Part shown: positions 44,923-53,211 of the stretch, one piece after another
How the letters are laid out: each line of letters begins with the position of its first letter
How positions within the stretch are numbered: the first letter of the stretch is position 1
Origin: Burkholderiales bacterium Ga0077544
GTDB taxonomy: Bacteria > Pseudomonadota > Gammaproteobacteria > Burkholderiales > Burkholderiaceae_D
Direction of reading: 5' to 3'
DNA: 64,000 nucleotides
Assembly: GCA_001464355.1 (NCBI GenBank)
Contig: LNEU01000015.1
Span: forward strand, 248,001 to 312,000
The notes under the pieces: model-generated
Told to the model about the DNA's origin: nothing
Seen by the model: the letters and a program-made list of their open reading frames with translations, nothing else
The model's database searches: none
Position numbers and translations under genes: made by a program

Positions 44923-45104
44923 TGGCAAAGAATAGGCGGCCGATATCCATTGATGCGGTAGCAATTTCCCGATGCGGCTATTGGTAAGCAGTACGGAAAT
45001 TAGTTTCCGCTACGATGCGGAAGGTCGTTCGGATCATCTGAACCACACCGCATCGATTCGGGCGAAGTGGGCGTTCTGATTAATTCGACGTGAAATGAAA
45101 AAAG

Positions 45105-45129
45105 GCGACCTCATGGTCGCTTTTTTTTT
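45105..45129. terminator. Strong bidirectional terminator
   Basis: GCGACC (45105-45110), TCAT loop, GGTCGC (45115-45120), with A-rich flank before and nine Ts after. It closes the small membrane-protein unit and could also stop transcripts from the opposite-strand signalling operon. Confidence 0.85.
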
Positions 45130-45169
45130 ACGCCTCCGAGAGGCTGCTTCTGGCCGATAGCCGACCGTC

Positions 45170-45213
45170 TGCATCCACCGGTTGAAACCGCCACCCAAAG
45201 CGGACGTCCATAC
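45170..45213 (-). repeat. 44-bp repeat related to the IS30 element end
   Basis: On the minus strand this matches 49323-49366 at 40 of 44 positions, in inverted orientation. It includes a 23-base core identical to the IS terminal repeat (GGCGGTTTCAACCGGTGGAT...). The match extends ~18 bases outside the IS boundary at the other copy, so it is more than a lone IS end. The two copies bracket the three-gene signalling operon. Confidence 0.8.
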
Positions 45214-45313
45214 GGTTCGACTATAAATATCAATGGATTAGAAAACTGAAGCTCTGGACAAACTGCGAGCAGCAAAATTGAAAGAGCAACCAAAGCGTCT
45301 AGGAAGATCGGGA

Positions 45314-47050
45314 CTATTCAGTATGAACACGAGAATGAGTAAAGAAGTTGGCTTCAAACTCTGCCGCTGATATAGGTTTTGAGTAGTAGTAACCTTGTAG
45401 GATTGTGCATCCGTTGAAAGCACAAAAATCCGCCTGCTCCTTAGTTTCAATTCCCTCCGCAACAATTTTTAAACTCAACGCCTGCGCAAAACGTATCATT
45501 GCGATTAACAGACGATCACTCTCGCAATTTATTCCTATTGTAGAAACAAATTCCCTATCAATTTTTAACTCTTTTATTGGAAATAGCTTCAAATGATGCA
45601 TAGAAGAGTAACCGGTACCAAAATCGTCTAGCGACAAAATGATGTTACGAGAGGCTAGTTCAGAGAGCGTCGCAACAGCGCGTCCTTGATCACCGATGAG
45701 CGAGCTCTCCGTGATTTCTAGCTCCAAACGATGGGGCGCCAAGTAGTTACTCGATAAAGCTTCCCTAACATCCTGAATCAAGCTGGCATGCTCCAACTGT
45801 ATGGGAGAAAGATTAACTGAAACGGTAAGGTTGCGATCAAATTCTGGGTAGCGGTTTAACCAAACACTTAACTGACGGCATGACTCCCGTAACACCCAGT
45901 TGCCAATGTCAACAATCAGACCTGTATTTTCTGCGATGGGGATGAAATCGCTTGGAGCCAGCAAACCGAGACGTGGGTGATTCCAGCGTACTAGCGCCTC
46001 CATTCCCGCTAATTTGCGATCTTGCGCGTCAAACTGGGGTTGGTAATACACGACAAATTCTTGATTCGATATTGCCGTGTGCATTTCACGTTTCAATGTA
46101 GTGATATGTTGTACCGCTGCGTGTAATTTTTCAGAGTAAAAACGGAAGCGATTACGACCATCCTGCTTAGCTCGATACATCGCGACATCAGCGTGATTTA
46201 ATAAATCAGATGAATTTTTCGTGCTGCAGTCAAGAACAGCAATGCCGACACTTGCAGTAATCATCAGCTCCGCGGAAGTCAGAATAAATGGTTCCCGCAA
46301 TACGCCGATTAAGCGCTCGGCAAGCAATGAGGCTTGCTCTTCGTGTTCTAGATTGTTTGTGATTAATACGAATTCATCGCCACCCAATCTGCAAAAGCTG
46401 TCACCTGCACGAACCATTAACTTCAATCGACGGGCAATTTCGATTAAAACCGCGTCCCCAGAACTATGTCCCAAAGTGTCGTTAATGCTTTTGAAATCAT
46501 CAATATCCAACAGCAGTACGGCAAGGCCTTTCTGCTTGCGAAGAGAATTTTCCATCGCAACGTTTAGAGTGACTTCAAAACCTCGCCGATTAAGCAAGCC
46601 TGTCAGCGAGTCGTGCTCAGATAGAGCTCGTAATTTTTCGTGACTAGCTTTGAGTGCCTCTTCCATAGAATAACGTTGTCGTGCTTGGCAAATTGCCCGC
46701 GTAAGGCGACGTCCGTCTACCTCATCCTTGAGCAAGAAATCTTGCGCTCCGGCCTCCAAGCATTGTTCAGCTACAGCCGGATCCTCCTGACGACTAAGCA
46801 TCAAAATGGCGACATGCCCAAATGCGCCAGAGCGTAATCGCTGCAGGACCTCTACACCGTCCTGATCAGGAAGACGATAGTCGAGCAAAATGGCATCAAA
46901 ATGCTCTTCTGCAGCAACCTTTAAACCAGCAGCGGCAGTAGCGCACTGGCGAATGTCGAGCATAAGCCCTGACTGTTTTAATGCACGAATAACCGCGACT
47001 CTATCCAACTCATCGTCATCGATCAGCAAGATTCGCATAAGGGAGTTCAT
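45314..47050 (-). CDS. Response regulator with GGDEF and EAL domains (c-di-GMP turnover)
   Basis: A 578-residue three-domain protein: receiver domain 1-~125 (phosphoacceptor Asp57, ILLDYRLPD), diguanylate cyclase ~140-300 with intact GGDEF (223-227) and an I-site RxxD (214-217) five residues before it, and EAL phosphodiesterase ~320-575 with EALVRW (351-356), DDFGTG (475-480), KIDRE and AEGIE. All catalytic signatures are intact, so it may make or break c-di-GMP depending on phosphorylation. Third gene of the kinase-receiver operon. Codon use is AT-richer than the flanking genes. Confidence 0.93.
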   Translation of the reverse strand: MNSLMRILLIDDDELDRVAVIRALKQSGLMLDIRQCATAAAGLKVAAEEHFDAILLDYRLPDQDGVEVLQRLRSGAFGHVAILMLSRQEDPAVAEQCLEAGAQDFLLKDEVDGRRLTRAICQARQRYSMEEALKASHEKLRALSEHDSLTGLLNRRGFEVTLNVAMENSLRKQKGLAVLLLDIDDFKSINDTLGHSSGDAVLIEIARRLKLMVRAGDSFCRLGGDEFVLITNNLEHEEQASLLAERLIGVLREPFILTSAELMITASVGIAVLDCSTKNSSDLLNHADVAMYRAKQDGRNRFRFYSEKLHAAVQHITTLKREMHTAISNQEFVVYYQPQFDAQDRKLAGMEALVRWNHPRLGLLAPSDFIPIAENTGLIVDIGNWVLRESCRQLSVWLNRYPEFDRNLTVSVNLSPIQLEHASLIQDVREALSSNYLAPHRLELEITESSLIGDQGRAVATLSELASRNIILSLDDFGTGYSSMHHLKLFPIKELKIDREFVSTIGINCESDRLLIAMIRFAQALSLKIVAEGIETKEQADFCAFNGCTILQGYYYSKPISAAEFEANFFTHSRVHTE

Positions 47051-47063
47051 ATTAGATTCACTT

Positions 47064-47501
47064 TTAGGTCTCCATAGGCAATTCGACTATTCTCCAATAA
47101 TGATCAAGCATTTGAATGACTCGCATGAATCCATCGCCAACCTCGCTTTTGACGATGTATCCAGCGACATGCTGAGCGTAAGCCGCAACGACATCCTCGT
47201 CAATTTTCGACGTGGTCAACACAAATACTACGGCGCTGGATAGCACTGGATCATCACGCAATGCCGTTAGCATCTCCAATCCGTTCATACGAGGCATATT
47301 AATATCGAGCAATACGATATAGGGCCTTCTTACTTCACCATGCTTGCGCAGCAAGGCTAAGCCCTCAATACCATCACGTGCTCGCACAATCGGATTGAGT
47401 ATTTTGCTTGTCTTTAACGCGCGCTCAATCCCCATTGCATCAATGTCATCGTCATCAATCACGACGATTGTTACTTCTCGGCTTACAGGGTTTTCAACCA
47501 T
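47064..47501 (-). CDS. Single-domain response regulator (CheY/Rcp1-like)
   Basis: A 145-residue receiver: acidic pair VVIDDDDID, phosphoacceptor Asp66 in YIVLLDINMPRMNGLEM, conserved Thr/Ser in VFVLTTSK and Lys in GYIVKSE. It has the Rcp1-like insertion (RARDGIEGLALLRKHGEVRRP) seen in receivers paired with phytochrome-type or PAS kinases. It has no output domain, so it probably relays phosphate between the kinase and the GGDEF-EAL protein. Ten-base gap to the kinase gene. Confidence 0.93.
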   Translation of the reverse strand: MVENPVSREVTIVVIDDDDIDAMGIERALKTSKILNPIVRARDGIEGLALLRKHGEVRRPYIVLLDINMPRMNGLEMLTALRDDPVLSSAVVFVLTTSKIDEDVVAAYAQHVAGYIVKSEVGDGFMRVIQMLDHYWRIVELPMET

Positions 47502-47510
47502 AGAATTCCT

Positions 47511-48980
47511 CTATTTGTGCTGGTTCGGCCAGATAAAGCGAAATGTGCTCCCGTGCTCTCCATCCGACTCCAACGTAATCTGTCCTCCTTCAGCTTCAAT
47601 CGTCTTTTTGACCAATGACAAGCCGATCCCACTGCCTTCGACTTCATCGCGTGGTTTCAATGTCTGAAACATGGCAAATACCCGCTGCTGGTGTTCTAAG
47701 GGAATACCAGGTCCGTCATCGGCCACGGAAAATTCAACCCCTTCTTTGAGAAAGAGAGCATCGATCTTAATATTTCCATGATCTTTATCATGGTGTTTGA
47801 TGGCGTTCCCAATCAAATTGCGAAACACCAATTCAAGCGGGACTTTTCTCGTCAATAAAGTTGGAAGCTCATTAGCCAACTCTAGTTGAATATTTTTTTT
47901 TGTCGCGGTCAAATCAAAAATATCTTTAATGAGGTCAGTGGTATTGACCGTTACGATATCACCATTGGATCGTCCGACTTTTGAGTAAGCAAGGAGATCG
48001 TCAAGCAATGTGTTCATGCGTTTTATGCGGCTACGCATGAGTTGCAAGTGATTTTTTGTATCGTCGTTTAGAGTCTCACGTAAATCGTCGGCAATCCATG
48101 TTGCCAATTGATCTATTCCACGCAATGGCGACTTCAAATCGTGTGAAGATACATAGGCAAAATTATTGAGTTCTTCGTTGATACGAGTTAATTCGCCAAT
48201 CAATTTCTGCTGGCGAAGATCAGCTTGCTTGCGATCGGAAATATCGACAATGGCAGAAAGAACTTTCATACCTGAGGCAGTCATGATTGGATTGAGTCCA
48301 ATTTCTAGAGGAAACTCGCTGCCATCTTTTCGTCGCCCAAACAGTTCTCTACCGGCCCCCATGGCCCTAGGTTTTGGAGTTGTAAAAAATGTTCTTCGAT
48401 GATCTGGGTGTTGGCCGCGAAAACGATCTGGCAAAAGGATGTCAATTGATTGACCAATCAATTCTGCACGCGCATAACCGAATATTTTTTCAGTCTGGAC
48501 ATTGATCAGTTCAATAATACCTTCCTTATCAATCATGATCATGGAATTTGGAGCCATCTCGACTACTTGCCGAAACTGTTCTTCCTGCAATTTTCGTTCT
48601 GAGATATCGACAATCGCCGAGAGCACCTTAATTCCATCAGCAGTCTGAATTGGGTTGAGCCCAATTTCAACAGGGAACTCACTGCCGTCTTTATGACGGC
48701 CAAATAGTTCGCGACCAACTCCCATCGAACGAGGACTAGAGTTTGCAAAGAACGCTTTACGATGATGGGGATGTGATCCGCGATAGCGTTCTGGTAAAAG
48801 AATATCAATAGACTTGCCGATCAAGTCAGCGCGCGCATAGCCGAAGATCTTTTCAGCCTGGACGTTGACTAGTTCAATGACGCCGTCCTTATCAATCATG
48901 ATCATGGCATTTGGAGCCATCTCGACTACTTGCCGAAATTGATCTTCCTCTGGGTTCTTCCTGAGAGTGTCCATGTGCAT
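47511..48980 (-). CDS. Hybrid-free histidine kinase with tandem duplicated PAS domains
   Basis: A ~489-residue soluble sensor kinase without membrane helices. Two PAS-PAC units (residues ~15-131 and ~136-252) are near-identical repeats: both read EMAPN-MIMIDK-G-IEL-NVQ-EKIFGYAR and end VLSAIVDIS-RK. HisKA follows with His281 in YVSSHDLKSPLRGI, then HATPase_c with DDGPGIP and GSGIGLSLVKKTIE. ATG 48980 is preceded in frame by GTG 48983. First gene of a kinase-receiver-receiver/GGDEF/EAL operon. The PAS ligand is unknown. Confidence 0.92.
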   Translation of the reverse strand: MHMDTLRKNPEEDQFRQVVEMAPNAMIMIDKDGVIELVNVQAEKIFGYARADLIGKSIDILLPERYRGSHPHHRKAFFANSSPRSMGVGRELFGRHKDGSEFPVEIGLNPIQTADGIKVLSAIVDISERKLQEEQFRQVVEMAPNSMIMIDKEGIIELINVQTEKIFGYARAELIGQSIDILLPDRFRGQHPDHRRTFFTTPKPRAMGAGRELFGRRKDGSEFPLEIGLNPIMTASGMKVLSAIVDISDRKQADLRQQKLIGELTRINEELNNFAYVSSHDLKSPLRGIDQLATWIADDLRETLNDDTKNHLQLMRSRIKRMNTLLDDLLAYSKVGRSNGDIVTVNTTDLIKDIFDLTATKKNIQLELANELPTLLTRKVPLELVFRNLIGNAIKHHDKDHGNIKIDALFLKEGVEFSVADDGPGIPLEHQQRVFAMFQTLKPRDEVEGSGIGLSLVKKTIEAEGGQITLESDGEHGSTFRFIWPNQHK

Positions 48981-49340
48981 CACTTTATTAGAATTGGGAA
49001 AAGGTGATTGCTGATAGCACTGCTTACTTCAAAGCATTGCCCACCTACCGCTCCAAGTATTCAAAGATGCCATGCGCTTATCTTCTCAAACAAATCAAGA
49101 TCAAACACGTGTTGGTCAGATATCGATTGATATAAATATTGATACCTATACGTTTAATACAATTTCTTTGTACTTTAACCGAGGTTAGAGAGATTTGATT
49201 AGCATGTCCATTCCCATATTTATGGGATAAATGATATTTATCGCGTGAGCCTATTGCTTTATTCGTATGCGTTGAGTCTGCGCCTAAGGAGAGTACATTC
49301 GAAAGTACTCGATTACAAAGTCGTATGGATATCCGCTTTT
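48981..49340. other. AT-rich promoter region of the signalling operon
   Basis: About 360 bases, distinctly AT-rich. Contains the palindromes CCCATA-TT-TATGGG (49213-49226) and GAGTAC-N8-GTACTC (49291-49310) and no gene. A separate open frame at 49245-49430 crosses into the IS and is not a gene. Confidence 0.5.
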
Positions 49341-49366
49341 GGCGGCGGTTTCAACCGGTGGATGCA
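49323..49366 (+). repeat. 44-bp repeat copy spanning the IS30 left boundary
   Basis: Inverted partner of 45170-45213 (40/44 identical). Bases 49341-49366 belong to the IS inverted repeat; 49323-49340 lie outside it, yet they match the other copy as well. Confidence 0.8.
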
Positions 49367-50573
49367 ACAGATTGATAAAACCGTTGAGCCGGTGTTTCGT
49401 AGTTTAAGGTCTTTCTCGGTCGTTCATTGAGTTGTCTGGCAACAGCATTCAATTGAGCCTGCGAGTAACCCGAGATGTCCATTCCTTTCGGGAAGTACTG
49501 GCGCAGCAGGCCGTTGGTATTTTCGTTTGAGCCGCGCTGCCAGGGACTTCGTGGATCGCAGAAATACACCTGGATATCTGTAGCCAGTGTGAAGCGCTTG
49601 TGGTCAGCTAGTTCTTTGCCGCGATCCCATGTTAGCGATTTATATATTTCCTGCGGTAGCTTGCCCGCATGCTTGATCAACGCATCAATCACCGTCTGCG
49701 TATCTTTGCGAGCGATCTTGACCAACATCACATAGCGCGTATGACGCGCCACCAACGTCGCTATCTGGCTGTTGCCACTTCCAAATAATAAATCACCTTC
49801 CCAGTGGCCTGGCACTGCACGGTCTTCTACCGTAGACGGTCTTTCGCTAATCGAAACGGCGTCAATGATCTTGCCATGGTTGTCTGTCTTCTGCGTGTGA
49901 TGACGTGAACGACGCATCACACGTGTGCGTCTCAGATGCTCGGTCAACTCCCTCTTCAGGGCACCGCGTGTTTGGATGAACAAAGTCTTGTAGATGGTTT
50001 CGTGTGACACATGCAATTCCTCATTGCCTGGGTGACTGTGTTTGAGCCATCCGGCCACTTGTTGTGGTGACCATCGCTGGCGAAGCTTGGTCGCAACGGC
50101 GGCGGCTAGCTGTTGGTTCATTAAAAGCTTACAGGCTTTGGGACGATGCGCGCGATTCCAGGTAGCTGCATCTGCCTCTGCAGCACGGTAGGCTTCAATG
50201 CCGCCGTTGCGTTTGATCTCGCGACTGATTGTGGATGGTGCGCGCTCCAAGTTCCTGGCAATGGTGCGCATCGAGTCACCAGCGACAATCGAACGGGAGA
50301 TTTCTTCCCGTTCGACCAGCGTCAATGCCGTACTAGATCGAATGCATGGCGGCGGTCGGATCCCACCGCTCTCGGCCAGAATGCGCTGGACAGACGAATG
50401 GTTTCGATCGAATAGCTGAGCAATCTGCTGGAGAGATTCTCCCTTCTTCCAGCGATCCCACATCAGAGCCTTCTGGCTATCGGTATAAATGATCCTTGTT
50501 CGGCGAACCATGACACACTCCCGCTATCTGCATAGCCTTTAGTGTGTTGCATCCACCGGTTGAAACCGCCGCC
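49341..50573 (-). mobile_element. IS30-family insertion sequence, intact
   Basis: The element is 1,233 bp, bounded by perfect 29-bp inverted repeats (49341-49369 and 50545-50573) that end GGCGGCGGTTTCAACCGG outward. It carries one transposase gene, whose last codons lie inside the left repeat. No direct target duplication is evident at TTT/GAT flanks. IS30-type elements prefer targets resembling their own ends, which fits the IR-like sequence extending beyond the left boundary. Confidence 0.88.
49351..50511 (-). CDS. IS30-family transposase
   Basis: A 386-residue transposase with an N-terminal HTH pair (MWDRWKKGESLQQIAQLFDRNHSSVQRIL and DSMRTIARNLERAPSTISREIKRNGG). The DDE catalytic core has D in VPGHWEGDLLFG, D in SLTWDRGKELADH and E in RGSNENTNGLLRQYFPKG, all intact. 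The C-terminus NYETPAQRFYQSVAS is standard for IS30. Start ATG 50511. The gene is full length, so the element should be active-capable. Confidence 0.96.
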   Translation of the reverse strand: MVRRTRIIYTDSQKALMWDRWKKGESLQQIAQLFDRNHSSVQRILAESGGIRPPPCIRSSTALTLVEREEISRSIVAGDSMRTIARNLERAPSTISREIKRNGGIEAYRAAEADAATWNRAHRPKACKLLMNQQLAAAVATKLRQRWSPQQVAGWLKHSHPGNEELHVSHETIYKTLFIQTRGALKRELTEHLRRTRVMRRSRHHTQKTDNHGKIIDAVSISERPSTVEDRAVPGHWEGDLLFGSGNSQIATLVARHTRYVMLVKIARKDTQTVIDALIKHAGKLPQEIYKSLTWDRGKELADHKRFTLATDIQVYFCDPRSPWQRGSNENTNGLLRQYFPKGMDISGYSQAQLNAVARQLNERPRKTLNYETPAQRFYQSVASTG

Positions 50574-50610
50574 GATAACGGACGTTGGTATTAAATAGCC
50601 AGGAAAATAA

Positions 50611-50645
50611 AAAAGGGCAGACATGTTTGAAATGTCTGCCCTTTT
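50611..50645. terminator. Bidirectional Rho-independent terminator
   Basis: AAAAGGGCAGACAT (50611-50624) pairs perfectly with ATGTCTGCCCTTTT (50632-50645), a 14-bp stem with a seven-base loop and A/T tracts on both sides. It ends the MHS transporter gene on the minus strand. Confidence 0.9.
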
Positions 50646-50676
50646 AATGTGCGAAGCTAATCGCTATCGCTGTAGA

Positions 50677-52020
50677 TTAATTGCGAATCTGCAGCGAACG
50701 GTTGAGGCTCAATGCAGCCAGCGAGCCGACAGCTCCTGACAGCAAATACAGGCTGACATAGCCGAGACCGAAATGCGCGGAAAGACCAAGAGCGACTAGC
50801 GGTGCAAAACCGGCACCAACCAGCCATGCGAGATCAGATGTCAGCGCCGCACCAGTGTAACGATACTTGGCAGGGAAGTTTGCGGATACGGCACCGGCAG
50901 CCTGACCATACGACAAGCCAAGCAAGCCAAAGCCGAGTATGACGAACAGATCCTGACCTTCAGGTCCGCCATTCATCATCATCGGCACAAACGCGCTGAA
51001 AATAGCAATCAGTACCGCAAGCGTGCCCAGAGTGGTGCGGCGACCAAAGCGATCGGCGATCAGCCCGGATGCGACTACACCTACTGCGGCCAATGCAGCA
51101 CCCCACATTTGTACCTGCAGGAAAATGCTGATAGAGCGTGCCGAGTACAGATTAATCCAGGACAGCGGGAATACTGTGACGACGTGGAACAACGCATAGC
51201 TGGCCAACGCAGCCAGTGCACCGATGACCAGATTGCGGCCTTGTGAACGGCTTAGTTCTACGACGCCAGTCGGTTCCAGTTCCTGTTCATCCAGCAAGCG
51301 GCTGTATTCGGGTGTCGATACCAGACGCAAGCGAGCAAATAGCGCTACCACGTTGATGGCAAACGCAACATAGAACGGATAACGCCAGCCCCAGTCCAGA
51401 AAATCAGCTCTGGAAATGGTCGAGATCAAATATGCAAACAGGCCTGCCGCAATAAAGAAGCCTACCGGCGCACCGAGTTGCCCCAACATTGCATACCAGC
51501 CGCGTTTGTTTTGCGGTGCATTGAGCGCCAGCAGGGAAGGCAAACCATCCCATGAGCCACCCAGTGCCACGCCTTGACCAATGCGCAAGAGCGACAGCGC
51601 AATGATCGCGGTAGCTCCCATGTGCGCGTAAGTCGGCAGAAACGCGATGCCGGCAGTGGAAAAGCCGAGTAAAAACAGTGCTAGCGTCAGTTTCGCTTCA
51701 CGACTGAAACGCCGCTGAATTGCCATAAACGCAATGGTGCCGAAAGGCCTGGCGACAAACGCGAATGAAAAGATGATAAAGGCGTAAAGTGTGCCTTCCA
51801 GCGGTTGGGCAAACGGAAAAAATACCGCTGGAAATACCAGCACCGAAGCAATGGCATAGACAAAGAAGTCGAAGTATTCCGAAGCGCGGCCTATGACGAC
51901 GCCGATGGCAATTTCGCCGGGGGCGATTTGGCTATGACGTGTATTTAACAGGCGCGGGCCATTGCCGGGTGAGGCGAGCCGCGAGTCGGGTGGAAGTTCA
52001 GTGTTATAAGTGTTGTCCAT
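50677..52020 (-). CDS. MFS transporter, metabolite:H+ symporter (MHS) family
   Basis: A 447-residue, 12-helix transporter. Start region IAPGEIAIGVVIGRASEYFDFFVYAIASVLVFPAVFFPFAQPLEGTLYAFIIFSFAFVARPFGTIAFM is MHS type, and the family loop is DRFGRRT. Relatives import citrate, proline/betaine or other organic acids. GGAGG before ATG 52020 decides the start; the upstream ATG at 52035 overlaps that ribosome site. It is divergent from cyoA and ends at a strong terminator. Confidence 0.9.
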   Translation of the reverse strand: MDNTYNTELPPDSRLASPGNGPRLLNTRHSQIAPGEIAIGVVIGRASEYFDFFVYAIASVLVFPAVFFPFAQPLEGTLYAFIIFSFAFVARPFGTIAFMAIQRRFSREAKLTLALFLLGFSTAGIAFLPTYAHMGATAIIALSLLRIGQGVALGGSWDGLPSLLALNAPQNKRGWYAMLGQLGAPVGFFIAAGLFAYLISTISRADFLDWGWRYPFYVAFAINVVALFARLRLVSTPEYSRLLDEQELEPTGVVELSRSQGRNLVIGALAALASYALFHVVTVFPLSWINLYSARSISIFLQVQMWGAALAAVGVVASGLIADRFGRRTTLGTLAVLIAIFSAFVPMMMNGGPEGQDLFVILGFGLLGLSYGQAAGAVSANFPAKYRYTGAALTSDLAWLVGAGFAPLVALGLSAHFGLGYVSLYLLSGAVGSLAALSLNRSLQIRN

Positions 52021-52176
52021 AATCTTGGCCTCCATATCGATCTTGTTTTACCAGCGCGCTGACGCTGCCCCACATCCACAGGTCCCTGACCTTCAGGGTG
52101 GGACAAAACGTCCTATCGGCAACGCGCGCTGTTTGTATTACATTATCACGATCCCACAACCTCCGTAATGTATTGA

Positions 52177-53211
52177 ATGACTTCTTTAATAACTCGTCGC
52201 GGATTATTGTTGTTGCCCCTCATGTTGCTTGCAGGCTGCGACTTGGTGGTGCTCAATCCTTCCGGTGACATAGCTGCCCAGCAGGGACAACTCATTGTTG
52301 TTTCCACGCTATTGATGCTGTTAATCATCGTTCCGGTGATTTTCCTGACTTTTTTCTTTGCCTGGCGCTATCGGCAAAGTAATACAACAGCCAAATATGA
52401 TCCTGACTGGGATCATTCCACACAGCTCGAACTGGTGATCTGGGGCGCACCGCTCCTGATTATTATCGTCCTGGGCGCGATTACATGGATCAGCACGCAT
52501 ACGCTCGATCCATATCGTCCGCTCGATCGTATTGATGCTGATCGCCCGATTTCATCCGCCGCTCAACCGATGATCGTTGAAGTGGTCGCGCTCGATTGGA
52601 AATGGTTGTTTATCTATCCAGAGCAAGGTATCGCGACCGTGAATGAATTGGTTACACCAATCGACGTTCCTGTGCGCTTCAAGATTACCGCTTCGACCGT
52701 GATGAATTCATTTTACATCCCTGCGCTGGCTGGCCAGATTTACGCGATGCCGGGTATGCAAACGCAACTGAATGCAGTGATCAACAAAGAGGGTGTGTAC
52801 GATGGTTTCTCTGCGAATTTCAGCGGTGATGGCTTTTCGCACATGCGCTTCAAGTATCACGGCATGGAAGAGACTGACTTCGACAACTGGGTGAAAAAAG
52901 TCAAAGCGGAAGGCGGCTCACTGGATCGCAGCGGCTACACACAGCTGGAAGTGCCTAGCGAACGCGAACCTGTGCGCTACTACGGCAAGGTTGCTCCGGA
53001 TTTGTATGGCGCGATCCTGAATCGTTGTGTAGCTGAAGGTACGGTCTGCATGGACAAAATGATGCACGACGATGCAAACCGCATGAAAATCGATGCCGCT
53101 GCCAAGAATTTCCTTAAGGACGGAAACGTACCCCGCGTCGCGCTATTTGACGCACCAGTATGCACTTCGTCCACCAATTTATTGAAGAGTAATGATGCTA
53201 GACCATATTGA
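52177..53211 (+). CDS. cyoA: Cytochrome bo3 ubiquinol oxidase subunit II
   Basis: A 344-residue lipoprotein with lipobox LAGC (residues 18-21), two transmembrane helices, then the periplasmic cupredoxin fold ([27 protein letters not shown]...[23 protein letters not shown]). The CuA ligand set of cytochrome c oxidases is absent, as expected for a quinol oxidase. Longer than E. coli CyoA by ~30 residues at the C-terminus. The gene overlaps cyoB by 20 bases. First gene of the operon. Confidence 0.93.
   Translation: MTSLITRRGLLLLPLMLLAGCDLVVLNPSGDIAAQQGQLIVVSTLLMLLIIVPVIFLTFFFAWRYRQSNTTAKYDPDWDHSTQLELVIWGAPLLIIIVLGAITWISTHTLDPYRPLDRIDADRPISSAAQPMIVEVVALDWKWLFIYPEQGIATVNELVTPIDVPVRFKITASTVMNSFYIPALAGQIYAMPGMQTQLNAVINKEGVYDGFSANFSGDGFSHMRFKYHGMEETDFDNWVKKVKAEGGSLDRSGYTQLEVPSEREPVRYYGKVAPDLYGAILNRCVAEGTVCMDKMMHDDANRMKIDAAAKNFLKDGNVPRVALFDAPVCTSSTNLLKSNDARPY

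Larger units (their letters stand above)
44923..45313. other. Intergenic segment with terminator and IS-end-like repeat
   Basis: About 390 bases holding the terminator at 45105-45129 and the 44-bp repeat at 45170-45213 (both listed). The rest shows degenerate GC-rich motifs such as TTCTGGCCGATAGCCGAC but no gene. Confidence 0.5.

Noticed and set aside
49245-49430. 61-codon plus-strand frame entering the IS element
   Set aside because: Crosses the IS boundary and inverted repeat; no motif.
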